From: Siniperca chuatsi
Lineage: Eukaryota > Chordata > Actinopteri > Centrarchiformes > Sinipercidae
Length of the DNA: 64,000 nt
NCBI RefSeq assembly: GCF_020085105.1
Contig: NC_058046.1
Location: 28,552,175 to 28,616,174, forward strand
Direction of reading: 5' to 3'
The position numbers were made by a program, and so were the translations under genes. Shown in pieces: positions 14,201-26,800 of this stretch. Positions within the stretch are counted from its first letter, which is position 1. Every line of letters starts with the position of its first letter. The notes under the pieces are model-generated. The model ran no database searches and was not told the DNA's origin. It saw only the letters and a program-made list of their open reading frames with translations.

Positions 14201-15229
14201 AATGCCATATTAGATTACTACTTCACATTTGGTGTAGCTACTTGCTTTCACAACCACAGCCAAGCTTTCCATTGATTCCATTGATTACATGAAGACGGGA
14301 TGGAGTGTGGAAATAAGAACCTGCAGTGCTGCAAGTTTAAAGCACTGTACCACCATGCATCACAACATGGGCTGAAAGAAACTGCCTTTTATGTATGGAA
14401 ATATATATATCCATTTATATATTGTGTACTAACATTACCAGATGAACCTGACGACCTGACGTCAGGCTGAGGTTAGGTAACAAGTACAGCAGAGAGGTTC
14501 ATTTGCATGCTTGGAAAAACAGGTTGTAATTTGAGCGGTTGGTGTGAGTCTGAATGCAACTTAAGGTACAGCTTATTATCAATACAACACATAAGTAGGC
14601 CTATGTATTAAGACAGGGTTAATAATGTGCCCACCGCTACACTGCATGTTACTCAGTGATAATAACTTTTAAGCCTGGAGACAAATTTTTTGGCGTCTCG
14701 TGCCTTTTGCACTCACACCTGTTTTTGTTTTGATGACACTCCTTTTTCCCGCCTATACGGCCACGATAAAGTCTCCTGAACAACTATAATCACATTAACA
14801 AACAGACTTAATGGTTAATGGCCGTGCTGCACGGTAAGCTAGCACCTCCATTACCTCTTTATTCTTATCAACCAGGAAGTCATAGGTGCAGAGTTTGAAA
14901 ACCACCAAACTTCTGAGCAGCTCTAATGAGTCTTTGCTCTTATACGCCTCCTGAGTCTGGTCAAAGTCTACGGAGATCTCATTAGCAGTGGCGGCGGCGG
15001 TGGTGTTGTCTCCCCCTCCTCTCCCCGGTTGTCCGGGACACTCCGACCGAGCCGAGTCATGTTGAGCGCCGCCGCGGCTGCTGACATCGTCTTGTTGCTC
15101 CGTCTGGTTCGCCGCCGACTTGTAGGTGGAGGTGACGATGGGCCGGAGTCTTCGGATGGAGAGTAACCGTTTAATGGGAATGTCCGCCCCTGCCCGTGTC
15201 AGGGCTGGCACGGCTTTGACATAAAACAT
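3804..15229 (-). CDS. prodh: Proline dehydrogenase 1, mitochondrial (14 coding exons)
   Basis: The enzyme oxidises L-proline to pyrroline-5-carboxylate with FAD, on the inner mitochondrial membrane. Exons, in order: 15229-14855, 13876-13660, exon 3 near 11163-11129 (frame problem, see its own entry), 11040-10906, 10649-10585, 10489-10373, 10188-10115, 9423-9342, 8445-8353, 7664-7518, 6573-6398, 5473-5375, 5225-5137, 3994-3804. All other junctions are GT-AG and keep phase. The product is about 624-631 residues (human about 600). The N-terminus is rich in Arg ([10 protein letters not shown]), fitting a mitochondrial import signal. Barrel motifs known from PutA/PRODH are present: [11 protein letters not shown] (substrate lysine), [32 protein letters not shown] and YLSRRAQEN, whose Arg pair and Glu bind the proline carboxylate and flank the active site. 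The start at 15229 precedes the import signal. Teleosts may carry paralogues; a or b is not resolved. Confidence 0.96.
5239..5274 (-). repeat. (CT)n microsatellite forming the pyrimidine tract of prodh intron 12
   Basis: On the plus strand this is an almost pure GA repeat. On the gene's strand it is CT, ending 13 bases before the exon 13 acceptor (cgctctcattcag at the exon edge, exon starting at 5225). It is the main pyrimidine-rich stretch before this acceptor, so repeat length may affect recognition of the exon that encodes the [10 protein letters not shown] active-site strand. Confidence 0.85.
11129..11163 (-). CDS. prodh: prodh coding exon 3, with a frame conflict
   Basis: Between exon 2 (ending in phase 1 at 13660) and exon 4 (entering in phase 1 at 11040), human PRODH has a segment like SCTSAAER. 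Here the minus strand reads [11 protein letters not shown] followed by a GTAAGC donor, so this is clearly the matching exon. Using the only upstream AG (ttctaatttag, exon from 11163) gives 35 nt, one short of keeping frame. Using the internal AG of gctgcag instead gives a 15-nt exon (11143-11129) that does keep frame and reads KKESI, but drops the conserved SCVSAAE part. One extra G at the acceptor would also fix it. Either an assembly indel or real use of the inner acceptor is possible. Confidence 0.7.
11485..11515. repeat. Perfect 13-bp inverted repeat in prodh intron 2
   Basis: Left arm AACAGATGACTGA, five-base spacer gcact, then its exact reverse complement. The stem is too short for a microRNA precursor. 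Function is unknown. Confidence 0.8.
11720..12000 (+). repeat. Interspersed repeat with ATCGATTA-rich end, copy 1
   Basis: The element opens with overlapping cgattaatcgattagtc and continues with an internal block (ttttggaccattgg, gggttttgggaacttgtg) shared with the copy at 26100-26390 in the same orientation. It is a common teleost non-autonomous repeat by recall. It has no coding capacity and lies in prodh intron 2. Confidence 0.7.
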
Positions 15230-15430
15230 CAGGCTGGAGGAGGTGGATGTCGGTGGAGCCGTGAAGTTACACCGACTGTCGGTAGCTGCGCACGACGCAG
15301 TGTTAACGGATGTGAAGCCAAACAGTCACAAATGCATCTCTCGGTTGGTGAAAAACCTGTGACGCAAGAGGTTTGCCTGTCACTCCCAAACTTTTTTCAC
15401 ACAGTTGCACACCCAGTTTTACTGTGAGAC
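14990..15430 (-). promoter_or_regulatory. prodh: CpG-rich 5' end of prodh
   Basis: GC and CpG density rise sharply over exon 1 and about 200 bp upstream (gcggcggcgg, gccgccgcgg, cgcacgacgcag) against an AT-rich background. This fits a CpG-type promoter. No TATA box stands out, and the transcription start cannot be placed by eye. Confidence 0.5.
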
Positions 15431-15870
15431 CATTCCCAGCTTCAGCAGTTTGCAGCGGTGGGTAATTAGTGTGTATTAGAAGAAGAGTTTGGTTCGTTGT
15501 TGTAATTTTAGCGTAGCTACATTTTAAAACAAGCCTTTACAGTCCTTTGCTCAGCTTCCATAGAATTGCTACAACAAGTGTACAGTGTATAAAGACTAAA
15601 GGTAGCCTACGCTAACATTTACGGAAAGAACGTTACTCAAGTAGGCTACAAATTTTACGTAAGCACTCATTTGTTTTTACTTTACTCAGTGAAGTTAAAG
15701 TATCGTTAGTATCTCTGCTCTATAGGCTATTTATTAAACAGTTTGTAGTTACCAGTTACTTTGCAGATTCAGATTACCATTTAAAAAAAATATGATGCAT
15801 TGCTATTGAGTTAATGACACAAGGTAGATTATATTAGCTCTACCTCGACCAGCTTCAACAGAAGAGATAC

Positions 15871-15934
<64 letters not shown>

Positions 15935-16075
15935 TGGGGATGATGGGAAATTGCAGTGTTACAGCAGTGAAGACACAACAGTCACAAAAGGCATAATTAA
16001 ATAATGAATAACATAGCTATGACAATAGAAAGTGGACTGAATATACACTTAACAACGTGCACAGTAATAACACTT
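15871..16075 (-). repeat. (GATA)16 tract plus adjoining interspersed-repeat tail, minus orientation
   Basis: Sixteen GATA units (15871-15934) are followed by tggggatgatgggaaattgc and further repeat-like DNA. Read on the minus strand this is a repeat body running into gcaatttccc and then (TATC)n, the same arrangement as the plus-strand copy at 52760-53149. It is probably a retroposon 3' tail whose terminal tetranucleotide has expanded. Confidence 0.6.
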
Positions 16076-16842
16076 TACATCAGTACAGAAGTATGTTCTA
16101 GTTAATCCAATAATATATTATTATATGATAATAAATATCACGCTGAAAGGGGTATTTTGTATGATGAGTAGGCTTATGCTTGTAAAGTAGGCTACATGTA
16201 ACCTACTTTTACTTGAGTAAAACTTGTGTCATGCATAACAATGCACATGAATTACACAAAAAACACAATCTGTATTTTATTTACCGTATGAATTACATTC
16301 ACAACATCAGAAAGTGTTATTCATTGTAACTCAGTAGTTGTCTAATGTTAAGCCATTTATGAAAGACCTGTCAAACAATTTGGGGTCATAGCGGTTTTCT
16401 GTTTTGAATTTTGGCAGTGGGTTATGTTGACATATGGATCATGGGTTATGCCAGCAGAATTAAATTACAAACATGTCATAACATTTTGTAGCCGGGTAAT
16501 GAATAACTTTTTGGACCTGCACTCCTTAAGACCCCTGAAGATCCAGCCCACGACTAGCCTGAGATGTGCTCTTGTGAGAAAACAAAGAGACCCCCAGGCA
16601 CATGCACTGTGCAACCATTAGTAGAGAAAGGCATTGGACTGGATGTTATAATGCATCTGATGTAATGCATTAGATGGAATGAAATAATAACATGGTAAAT
16701 CTCTTGGCTCCATCTTTCAGTGGTTCAGAGGCCTTGCACGTGCATTTTGCAGGAGGTGCCATATGCCAAAATCACTTCGTTTGTGTTAACAGATGGGGGA
16801 GCCATTGTCTAACATGTACTTATTAAACTGCTGCGCCCCCCA

Positions 16843-16890
16843 ACACACACACACACACACACACACAGGCACACACACACACACACACAG
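16843..16890. repeat. (CA)n compound microsatellite
   Basis: CA repeats are interrupted by single GG steps (caggcacac). This is simple sequence with no other role visible. Confidence 0.9.
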
Positions 16891-17141
16891 GCACACTATC
16901 CCTATCCATCAGTTAAAAACTACATTAAATCAGTGTTTTTAAGTAGGTTACTTTTCTACAATTTGTATCTACAAATCTGTAGATTTTTGTTTGATGGTTG
17001 GCAGAGTCCTGAAATATGCAAGTATTAATAATAATAATTATAACGACAGTGGTGGTTTCATTAAACAAAAGAGCAATGCTTTTTTCCTTTTTCGTCCACA
17101 TTAACTTTTTGTTTGTTAAAATAACAAATTAGGCCACACGA

Positions 17142-17143
<2 letters not shown>

Positions 17144-17192
<49 letters not shown>
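17144..17192. repeat. Uninterrupted run of 49 T
   Basis: A pure poly(T) tract lies about 670 bp upstream of the scarf2 start codon. It could be the poly(A) tail of a minus-strand retrocopy, but I see no matching body on its 5' side, or a collapsed or uncertain homopolymer in the assembly. Confidence 0.85.
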
Positions 17193-17197
<5 letters not shown>

Positions 17198-17847
17198 AGG
17201 CCATTAAAACTGATCCCGCTGCTCACAGGCCCATGTAAATTTGGTGGCGCACGCATGGCGCACAAAGCCAAAGATAGAGTAACAAATCAGGAATTTCCCT
17301 CCTGCCACTCCTGAGAGCGCTAGTGAGGACAAAAGTTACGGATTAAGCGCTTCTCCTCAGAGAGGAAAAAGCGAAAGGCAGCTAATTTTCCGTAATCTTT
17401 TGTCAGTTTGTCTTCTGTCGTTTCCAGACGCGTTGAGGACATTATGTTTGGAAAAAAGTTGTTTGTATTTCATTATGAGTCTGGACCCATCTGCGGTGCA
17501 CGATGGCCTCTTTTAGAAACTTTGATGGAATAAACGGCGCACTGCGGGAGAACAACGTTTTATCAAGAATACTGTGATTTTCAAGTTTTGGTTTTATGAC
17601 TTTTCCAGCTGTTCGGTTGGGATTGCTGTCTGTGGTCGCTTTTTCGCTGCTGAGTTTCTCGATGGCGTAGGCTAGGTGGTGGCAAGAGTTTTTAAATTAC
17701 CATTCTGGACAGGGATTTGATATTTACAATGCAGATGCATCTGGATTATGTGCCTAGAACAAATCGGAGTGTCTGAAATCCAGTGAAAACCCATTGTCAT
17801 CACTTTTGGAGAAAGGGAAATGCGGAGTGAAAACGGCGTCTAGAAGG

Positions 17848-17874
17848 ATGCTGCTGCTTGTACAATGGAAGTGA
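17848..17874 (+). promoter_or_regulatory. scarf2: Upstream ORF overlapping the scarf2 start codon
   Basis: An ATG at 17848 opens an eight-codon frame (MLLLVQWK) that ends at TGA 17872-17874, past the main ATG at 17865. Ribosomes using it would have to reinitiate backwards or miss the main start, so it would lower scarf2 translation if included in the mRNA. Confidence 0.55.
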
Positions 17875-20800
17875 AGAACTCTTTAGCTGTTGTTGCGGTG
17901 GTTTGTCTCTTCTTTTGCTCCGGTTTCAGCCAAGAACTCAACCCTAAAGGCAGGAATGTATGCAAAGCACATGGGTAAGCATCAGTGCAGAAGAAAACAG
18001 GATTTATTCCAGTGGTTGTGAATACAAATCAGCTTGTTTGTAAGTTTTCCTTGTGACATTTTGTGCCTCATTCTCCAAATGCGACTGTCTTCAAAATCGC
18101 CCAGACAGAGGTGAAATTATCGGGTTAATAATCGGGTTTTTAAACGGAGCAAAAGACATCAATAACTTGATAAAACTGACATTTTTTACAGTGTTGGCTT
18201 TATGCATGAATAGCGGTTCTCACTAAAGTGAAAAGGTCGCTGTTAACTGTATGAAATCAACCACTGACTTCATTCTCTAAACTTTTCTTTTACTTTTATA
18301 TCAAGAATTCTTATTAACACTGTTGTTTTCGATATATTATTTCACGGTGACCTCTTCCTTTTCTACATATAACGTGTTCCCAGTCCGCTGCGTAGCAGGA
18401 GGAGGAGTCCATTGAAGAAAGCAGCTATACAGATGTGTACATCTGGAACATGAGTGTTTTCATTGCTATGTAGGGGGCGCTCTAATTGCTCATTGACCTT
18501 CATAGCATTCGTGGCACCGTTTAATAACACATTGTGGTTGATAATGCACTTTTAGAAATTAAGTTTTGGAGAGTTTGGGAAGTTTATAAAATGTTTAAAG
18601 GAACATAGTTTTGTGACAGGTGATATTTCAGAATAAAGATCAATTATATGAAAAGTAATAGAATGATGTTATAGGAATCCACATATCCAGACGGCCCCCT
18701 TAAAAAAGTTAAGTTATCCAAAAAGCATTTCTTGATGACCTCTAGGATTATAGCCGAGCCTGTGGATGTCGGGTTAGTAGTGTAAAAGAAAAACATCCAA
18801 GTCCACAATTGCTGACTGCAGCATCCAAGCTTGTCGGGCTGATGTCTATGAATTTTGAAATTGTGGTAGGCAAGAAACAGCAAACGTAGTCCAGGGTTCA
18901 TTCTCCACTATGCTGTAAAATATGTATGATAAGAAATCATGTGCTTATAGTCTGTTGGAGTATATCTTGTTTCTTGTAACATAACTTGACCTCCTTTACA
19001 GACTTTGGGACAGATGAGCATGAAAACTAAAAAAAAAAAAAAAAAAAGCAACAATGACTCAGTGCCTTTTTCTATGCAGTCAAAATGAAATATATATAGT
19101 ACTGGCCTCCACTATCTACACGTTTGACATTTTGCCCTCCTTCCAGTATTCAGCATTCATTGCAGTGAATCTCCACTCACTTGTTTTTTCCCATTATGCC
19201 CATTATGTTTTTATTTTTTCTGACTTGAATGGGAGGCTTTCAGCACTGATGCAGAAAAATGTGTTTTTGAGTCATTGAAAGAGCAGCTGTTGAAGTCCTT
19301 GGCAAAGGTAGTTGGTACATTCTTTAGGTAATAATGAAAGGTAAACAGGACTGCAGCTATGATTCTAAACACCAAATTCATTTGACACAAAAGTGAATGC
19401 AATCTTTCTTCTTGAGTGCTGACATGGACTGGCTGTGTATTAAAAGGTCAGCAAGGGTCAGCTCCATACATGCTGACTGGATTTCGTCAAAACTGTAGCA
19501 GCACAGTTCCAAAAAGTTGAATCCAGTGCCGTATCATGTACATAAAATGGAAAAAGGCTTATTCAAAAATCATCTTCCTTCCAACAAGTGAAAGCATACA
19601 GAGATTAGACCTGTGATCCCTACCACGTGCCTCTTTTGGCAAGATAAAAAGCTGCGTTGCTCCCTGCTCATTGACTGAAAACAAACTGCCATCTACAAAC
19701 ACTGTAGGGGAAGCTGACGTGTTGCAGGGGCCCCACGGAGGTCACAGGCGTGGGAGGAAGAGGAGGTGCATCCGTCCTTTCCTAACAGGCCTAAAACTTG
19801 GCTGCAAAATATTGTCTCGGAATATTTACCGTCCGCCTTCAGTATTTCCCCAGAAGCTGGGGAAACCTAAAGAACCTGATAAACTACGCAGATTCAGGGG
19901 TTAAGGGCTATTGAGTGCATGTACTGTATACAGATGGGAATGACCCCTATTCAGATAATTATACAAGCACGTGCTAAGCATATGCGTCATGTACAATGCC
20001 CTGAATATGTTTGCAGAATTTGCCATCAGCCACATCAATAAGAACTGGGAGATCAAAGAGGAGTTGGGTGTGGATGCTGCCGCTTTGATGTGTTTGTTTC
20101 ACTGTATTTTAGGCAGGTTCTTCATCATTCCCCTCTCATTCCGAATCTCCCAACTTCTTTTCCAGATCATCAGGATTTGTTTGCTGCAGCGGATGGGGGC
20201 AGCTAGGGGATGAATGCCTGACACGTATGTACCATACAGGGTGCCAACATTTATCAGTACACGTCATATAGCTCATTGTGCAAGCCAGTTGAATAATGTG
20301 GCCTATTCTTGTTCACCCAAGCTCTCTGTGAAGGCAACTTCACCTGCAAGGAAAATGAGGTGTGTGTCAGGCCGAACGAATGTCGCTGTCGTCATGGATA
20401 CTTTGGAGCTAGCTGTGACACTAGTAAGATATTTATTTTACATTTTTTATCAGCATTTCGAAATTTTGTTTAAAGGTCAAATACCAATTTGTAGCTGTTA
20501 TTAAAAATATAAAACTACAGCATAAGTAGAATTTACTGCACTTGAGTTTTAGCGGCATGGCTCTAGGGATGGCAGTGGTCTGTCAGTTGGTCCACCACTT
20601 TGTTCCAGACTGAAATATCCCAACAACTATTGGATAGATTGCCATGGAATTTTGTACTGATATCCATGGAGCCCAGAGGATAAATCCTAATGACTTTGGT
20701 GATCCTGTGACTTTTTGTCTAGCACCACTAGCAGGTTGACATCTGTGGTTGTCTCGGCAACTACTGAATGGATTACCATAAAATTGGGTACACACAGGAT

Positions 20801-23800
20801 AAACTGTAAAAACTTTGGTGATCCCTTTACATCTAGTGCCATTATCAGGTCAACATTTGTATTTGAGATGGTGACCGTGGTAGACATTTTACCTTCAAAA
20901 CATCAGCATGTTAGCATTGCCATTGTGAGTATGTTAGCATGCTGCTTAGCTGTGCCTAAGTACGGCCTCACAGAGCCACTAGCATGGCTGTAGACTCTTA
21001 CTTTTGTTTAAGGATATTTGACAATTTCAGAAGAAGTTTTTCCATTTCCTGATTACTGATTGTCTTTTAACAGAGTGCCCTGCCCAGTTCTGGGGCCCTG
21101 ATTGCAAGGGGAAATGTAATTGTTACCCCAACGGCCAGTGCGATGACTTGACCGGTGAGTGTACCTGCAACCACAATCGTTGGGGACCTAACTGCGAGAA
21201 TCCTTGCTTATGCCAAAAGGGCAAGTGTGACCAAGAGACCGGCAAATGCACATGTCACCCCGGCGCCTGGGGTCCCCAGTGCAACAACAACTGCTACTGC
21301 AGCATCAACTCCGTCTGCGATTCTATGACAGGGCGATGCATGTGCAATCCCGGTTGGACGGGGAGGAACTGTGCAATCCAGTGTAGCTGTAACAATTCAC
21401 CATGCGACCAGTTCACGGGACGCTGCCAGTGCCGTGAGAGGCTGTGGGGCCCACGGTGTGAACGATACTGCCAGTGCGTCCACGGCAAGTGCAACCAGGC
21501 GGACGGCTCGTGTACCTGCACACCAGGGTACCGTGGGAAGTTCTGCAGGGAACCATGTCCTGCTGGGTTCTATGGTCAAAACTGCAGGAACAGGTGGGGG
21601 AAAAAACTTGGCAGAGAGCAAATATACCATTTCAAAACCACAGGAAACATGCAGTTTTACAGATGCCTAATGTTCAGTTCCCTTGTCTGATCCATATTAT
21701 AGTGCGGTTTTGTGGTTTTGATAGGAAATAAGATTTGATATATGCTGCAGCTGATAGCCCTTAAAATATCTGAACATGTTACTTAATGGAGCAATAACAA
21801 AGTGATATTTGGGAGTTGGTATTCACATTATCCCGTAATCATCAGCCAACATGTAAAAGCAATTCAGGTTAAGTGCTTTACCGTCCATCGACTGTGCCGT
21901 TCTCACACGATACAGTTGCTATAAACCAAAAAGAACACAGTTAGAGTTCAGTATTGTTTATCTTTTTATTTATTTAGAGCCACAATTTAGAGCATACGAA
22001 TAAAGATTCTTTTTATCATGTTTCAGACCCTTAAACAGTTTTAGACCTACTACATTTAGATGAGATGGAGGATTTTTTTGTGTAAACAAGATAAATTAGA
22101 ATTCTGTTTGCCTTGGCTGACCACAGGTGTGGGCACTGCAAGGGCCAGCAGCCCTGTAAGGTGACAGAGGGACGCTGCATCACCTGTGACAGAGGCTGGA
22201 ATGGGACACGGTGTGACCAGCTCTGCTCCAAAGGCTTTTTTGGCGAAAACTGCCAGGAAGTGTGTCCCACCTGCAAAGACGGTCACCACTGCGACCCCAT
22301 TCATGGCAAGTGCTCTCACTGTAACCCTGGCTGGATCGGGGACAGGTAAGAAAACACACACAGTACAACTTGTACAACAATGTGTAAAAGAAACATGCAA
22401 TGTTCATATTGTTCTGTCAGACCCTTTTCTACCCTCCCGTAGAGATTTATAATTTTCAAAGTTAGAAAACATAATGGCAATGCCTTTAACTAGTAGCTAC
22501 TCTAATACCATTTTCTGCCCTGTGATAATGTCTGACTCATACTGTTAAGCTTGAAAATTACTGTAATCATGGCATTCCTTTTGTGTATAATAGGTGCGAG
22601 GTGCGCTGCCCCAACGGCACATATGGCGAGAACTGCGAGAACAACTGCAGTCACTGTTTTAACGGCATCTGTCACGTTGTCACCGGAGAGTGCCTGTGTG
22701 ATCCGGGGTTTTATGGCACCTAGTAAGTCAGAAGACACCTCATAGCCCAAAAACTTATGTTTATGCTCTAGGCAGCTTTACAGTACACAGGGTTTCATAT
22801 TACTTTTGTCACACACTTATATATCTTGGGAATTGAATGAGCGAGCTTGTGTTTTGAGGCATATTTTTACAGATACTGATGAAGAACACTCTTGGAATAG
22901 AAAAATGAAATTCCGACAAACTTCCATCACAAGAAAAACTTTGGAACAAAGAACTGATCCCATTTATCCGTTTTCTCTCTTGCTGTGTCCTATTTTATGC
23001 ATCTGTCACTTGGAATGAACCTTAAACAGATGTTGTTTTTGTCTCTTCTCTGTACTCAAGCTGCAATATGACCTGTCAACCTGGCCAGTATGGAGTGAAC
23101 TGCAACCAAAGCTGCTCTTGCAATGACAAGAACTGTGATCCTGTGTCTGGTGCTTGCTATCTCCGTAAGAAAATCTCTTTTTTTTAAAGAGCAACCACAT
23201 GCTTTGTGGTTATGATGTTTTTAAATGGTTTTCTGTGAACAGCAGTAGTCAGAAACTAGTGTTTTTCTAAATAATGCACCTTTTCAGAGACAAAAAAACT
23301 GTTATTTCTTACTCGTACTACACATACAGAAAGAATTATAACCCTCTGAACTGTTTGTCCAAAGAGCCAGATGCCACTAGTGCTGCCTGTGTATTAAATG
23401 TCTAATAGTTGGCTGTACACACTGAGTACCAACAAACACATCTATTCAGGTTACTGTGTGTAGTGGGAGAGTTAGCATAGCGAGGCCTTGATAGCGTTTC
23501 CAGACCCAGACCGGTGTCCTTTTTATGGCTGTGTTTGTTGGCTATGTTCCTGTCCAGCCAGAGAGAGCGAGAGCGAGAGAGAGAGGAAGGAAGAAATAAA
23601 GAGGGGGGTGGAGAAAATATAAGAGAAAAAAGAAAACTTGGAAGGGAGACAGAGGGAGGCAGAGTAAAAAAGAGAAAAAAGCAGAATGCTTGGAAAGAGG
23701 AGATCACTGGAGGCAGGCAGGGAGATTATTATTGTATAGGGCGCAAAGATAGCAGGGATTTTGGCCAGTGGACATGATGGGCGATGGCAGGTTGGTCAGT

Positions 23801-26800
23801 GATATCATAAGACCTTTTCACTTACCCCCCCTCCTAACCCATTTTCCATTCTTTATCCAGCTGTGAGGACAGAGCAATGACAACATGTCACGCCCAGACT
23901 GCCCAACAATCAATCTCAGCATTATGTGACAATGTAAATACATGAGGGCCACCCCTTAACTGATGGTTTGCTTCTCTTCTGGTGTCATCTGTCATTGCAA
24001 TTGCCAAATGCCGTCCATACTTGCACAATACAGCACTTATTATCTTTGGGGTGTATCCCACACCTCAGAGGGAGGGGTGCTAATAAATCATTGATGAGTT
24101 ATGGTGAGGGGCATGTAGTAAAGAGGGGGTGAGGGGAGGGAGATGCTTGCAGGAAATCAGCAATGAAAGGGTAAGTGGTCCCATGTCTTAAGAGATAAGA
24201 GATAAGGGGAGATAAGATTAATAGTGAATTATTTGTAGTGAATTTCAGCCTGTTCATGCCAAGCAGCTATTACAAATGTTTAATGCAACACCATGCTCTA
24301 TCTTTATTATTACAAAGCTAACTAACACATTAATAAAGATTATATACAGTTAGCTAAACCCTCTTCTCAAGTCATTTGAATGTACTTGTACAGTAAATCA
24401 TAATAATTAGCTATATGCCAAGGTCTCTTGAGATAGTGATGACAGAGAGAGAGAGATTTGTCAAAACTGGGATTCAGTTTTGCTGCACCAATGTGGCACA
24501 CCCAGAATTCCCTGCATCTTGTCTTTCAGAGCCCAACCAGCGGATGGGTGTGATTGCGGCTGGAACCCTGGTCTCCTTTTTACTGATTGTCCTCCTCTCG
24601 CTGCTGTGCTGCTGCTGCCTCTGTCGACACAAAGACGACCACAAGTGAGTGACAGATAGGTGTCTTCACCTCTGTGGTCCATGATGGGGGCTCGAGTTCC
24701 TAGCAGGAGGCTTGCCCTGGTTATGAAAATATTTTCTTTTTACTCTCTCTCATAGGTACCAGGTTGTTAAATGAATAAATGCATATAAATTGTATTTTAA
24801 CTACTTTTATATATTGACATTACAGTGTGAGTAGCAATGTGAGCAGCCCCTGAGCCCTCAAAAGAGGCACGGGGCAAGGTTTAAAATGCCTCTTTTGAAT
24901 GATTCATTTGGATTTCCATGGCGTCATCCCTTTTCAATCCTAACCAAGACAACTCTACCAACAGCAAAAAAGCCAAGCGGATCCTGTGTGGACGATTCAG
25001 CCGAATCAGCACTAAACTTCCCCGTATTCCACTGAGGCGACAGAAACTGCCCAAAGTAGTCGGTAAGCCTCAAAACTCTTTCTCATATCCCACCGCAGTG
25101 CTGCCAGAAGCTGCTGTATTTTATGTAATCATTCTCTCTGGTGCTTGTACAACACAGTCTGCTAAAAGCTGCATCACGTTTAGCTTCATTAAATAGCCAA
25201 TGCATAATTAGCACAGGTCTGAATGTACTGTATTGATATTCAGATTTTGACATACGATGGAGGTGTCAGCGAATATGAAAACTGTGATATCGCTGGCTAT
25301 CAGTTCTTTTATATGTCTTCAGTTTAACACAGCAGAGACAATGACTGCAATGAATGGCAGTCAGAGTGAGCATTTTCCTTCAGTGTTACCTTAGTCTGCC
25401 TCTTAGAAGATGAATAGGGTTGAAAAGTGTATGGTGGCTGCCAGGCGAGTATGGGGTTTCATTTGAAAGGAATGCACTGGTTTTAGAGCCCCTTATTATT
25501 CTTGGCACTCTCAAATGCCATGTGTTCATATTATTACAACCCTAAACTGGGGCTTTTTTCTTCCCATTTTCTTTACTCGTTTCCATCGTCTTCTTCCCCA
25601 AGAAAATGTTTCTTGGGCTGGAGGAGGCCGTGTTATTAAAAGAAGGCCAGTGGTTGTCGGGGGGCCCGGGTGGTGCTGAGTGACGCGCTATCAAAGGCCG
25701 CACTGTTTGGGTGGACGCTGCAGCCCTGCTGCTCCATGCGGAGGTCTCGTGGTCTGTGACAGATCTGTCTCTGACCCCAGGCTTTTTTTATCGTAGACAG
25801 AGGAGATATGCTGATCTTTTGTGATCCACCACACACGGCTGTTTTTGTTCAGGGTTCATAAACAGTTGTAATGGTTTAAAAATACACACTTAATTATCTA
25901 AAATTCTTTAAAAATTATTATTCTTCATTGTTACAATATAGTTGCAAGCATTCACAAATGAAATATGAAATTGCCAATTGTAGCCTATATAGAGCCTATT
26001 TGTATTAATTGTGCAAATGTTTTTATTTACTAATTTAAGTAGGAGATTAATAATGTTTAGCTAACAACATTGACAGAATATAGGGATGACATTCACAGTA
26101 GTACTTAAGCAATTAGTCAATGAATCAATTAGTCCACTGACAGAAAGTTAATGTACAACAATGTTCATAATCGATTTATTATTAAAAGTCATTTATCAAG
26201 AAGAAAAAAAACATTCCCTAGTTCCAGCTTGTCAAATTTGCTGCGTTTGCCCGTTTTATGTCATTGTAAATTGAATCTTTGGACTGTTGGTCTGACAAAA
26301 CGAGCCATGGGTTTGGGCTCTGGGAACTTGTGATGGGAATCTTTCTCTCTTTCCTATATTACATTAATTGATTAAATGATTAAATTTTTTTTTCCAACCA
26401 ATCAAAGTGTTGCACGGCAGATTCCGAACTTTGCTTCAGCTTATGCATCATTAAGAAACAGTAAATTGATTCTTTAAAAGGGCTCTACGGAAGTGCTGTG
26501 GAAGGAGTTAAAACATGATGACCTGGTTTCTTTTCCATGTCTGAGCAGCATGTGCCTACTCAGTTATCCAGCTGATTATTTAAGCTAGAATCTGTCTCTG
26601 TTATGCCTCGGTCAAAATGCAATAGCGGGACAAAGTTGCCTTTGTCCTCACAGTGTGGGACATTAATATGCTTGTTTGTGGAGAGCTTGACCATGTGAAG
26701 CAATGTGACAGAGGAATAAAAATCAAGTCAAATGCCTTTTTAAACAAATAATCAATTATTACACATACATTTTTATATAAAGATACTGAGATGTGTTTGC

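Larger units (their letters stand above)
15430..17380. other. Divergent spacer between prodh and scarf2
   Basis: The spacer holds a (GATA)n tract with an attached repeat tail (15871-16075), a compound CA repeat (about 16843-16890) and a 49-base T run (17144-17192). No exon is evident. Promoter and proximal regulatory DNA for both divergent genes must lie at its two ends. Confidence 0.6.

Noticed and set aside
19671..19904. Possible scarf2 exon 2 near a ctgacgtgttgc stretch
   Set aside because: It reads LTCC, as in the human exon, but the rest does not fit. The true exon is 20166-20224, with VCCSGWGQLGDEC and correct phases.
21294..21670. Several open frames in other phases and on the minus strand
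   Set aside because: They are shadows of the Cys-rich scarf2 exon 4; its repetitive codons keep other frames open.
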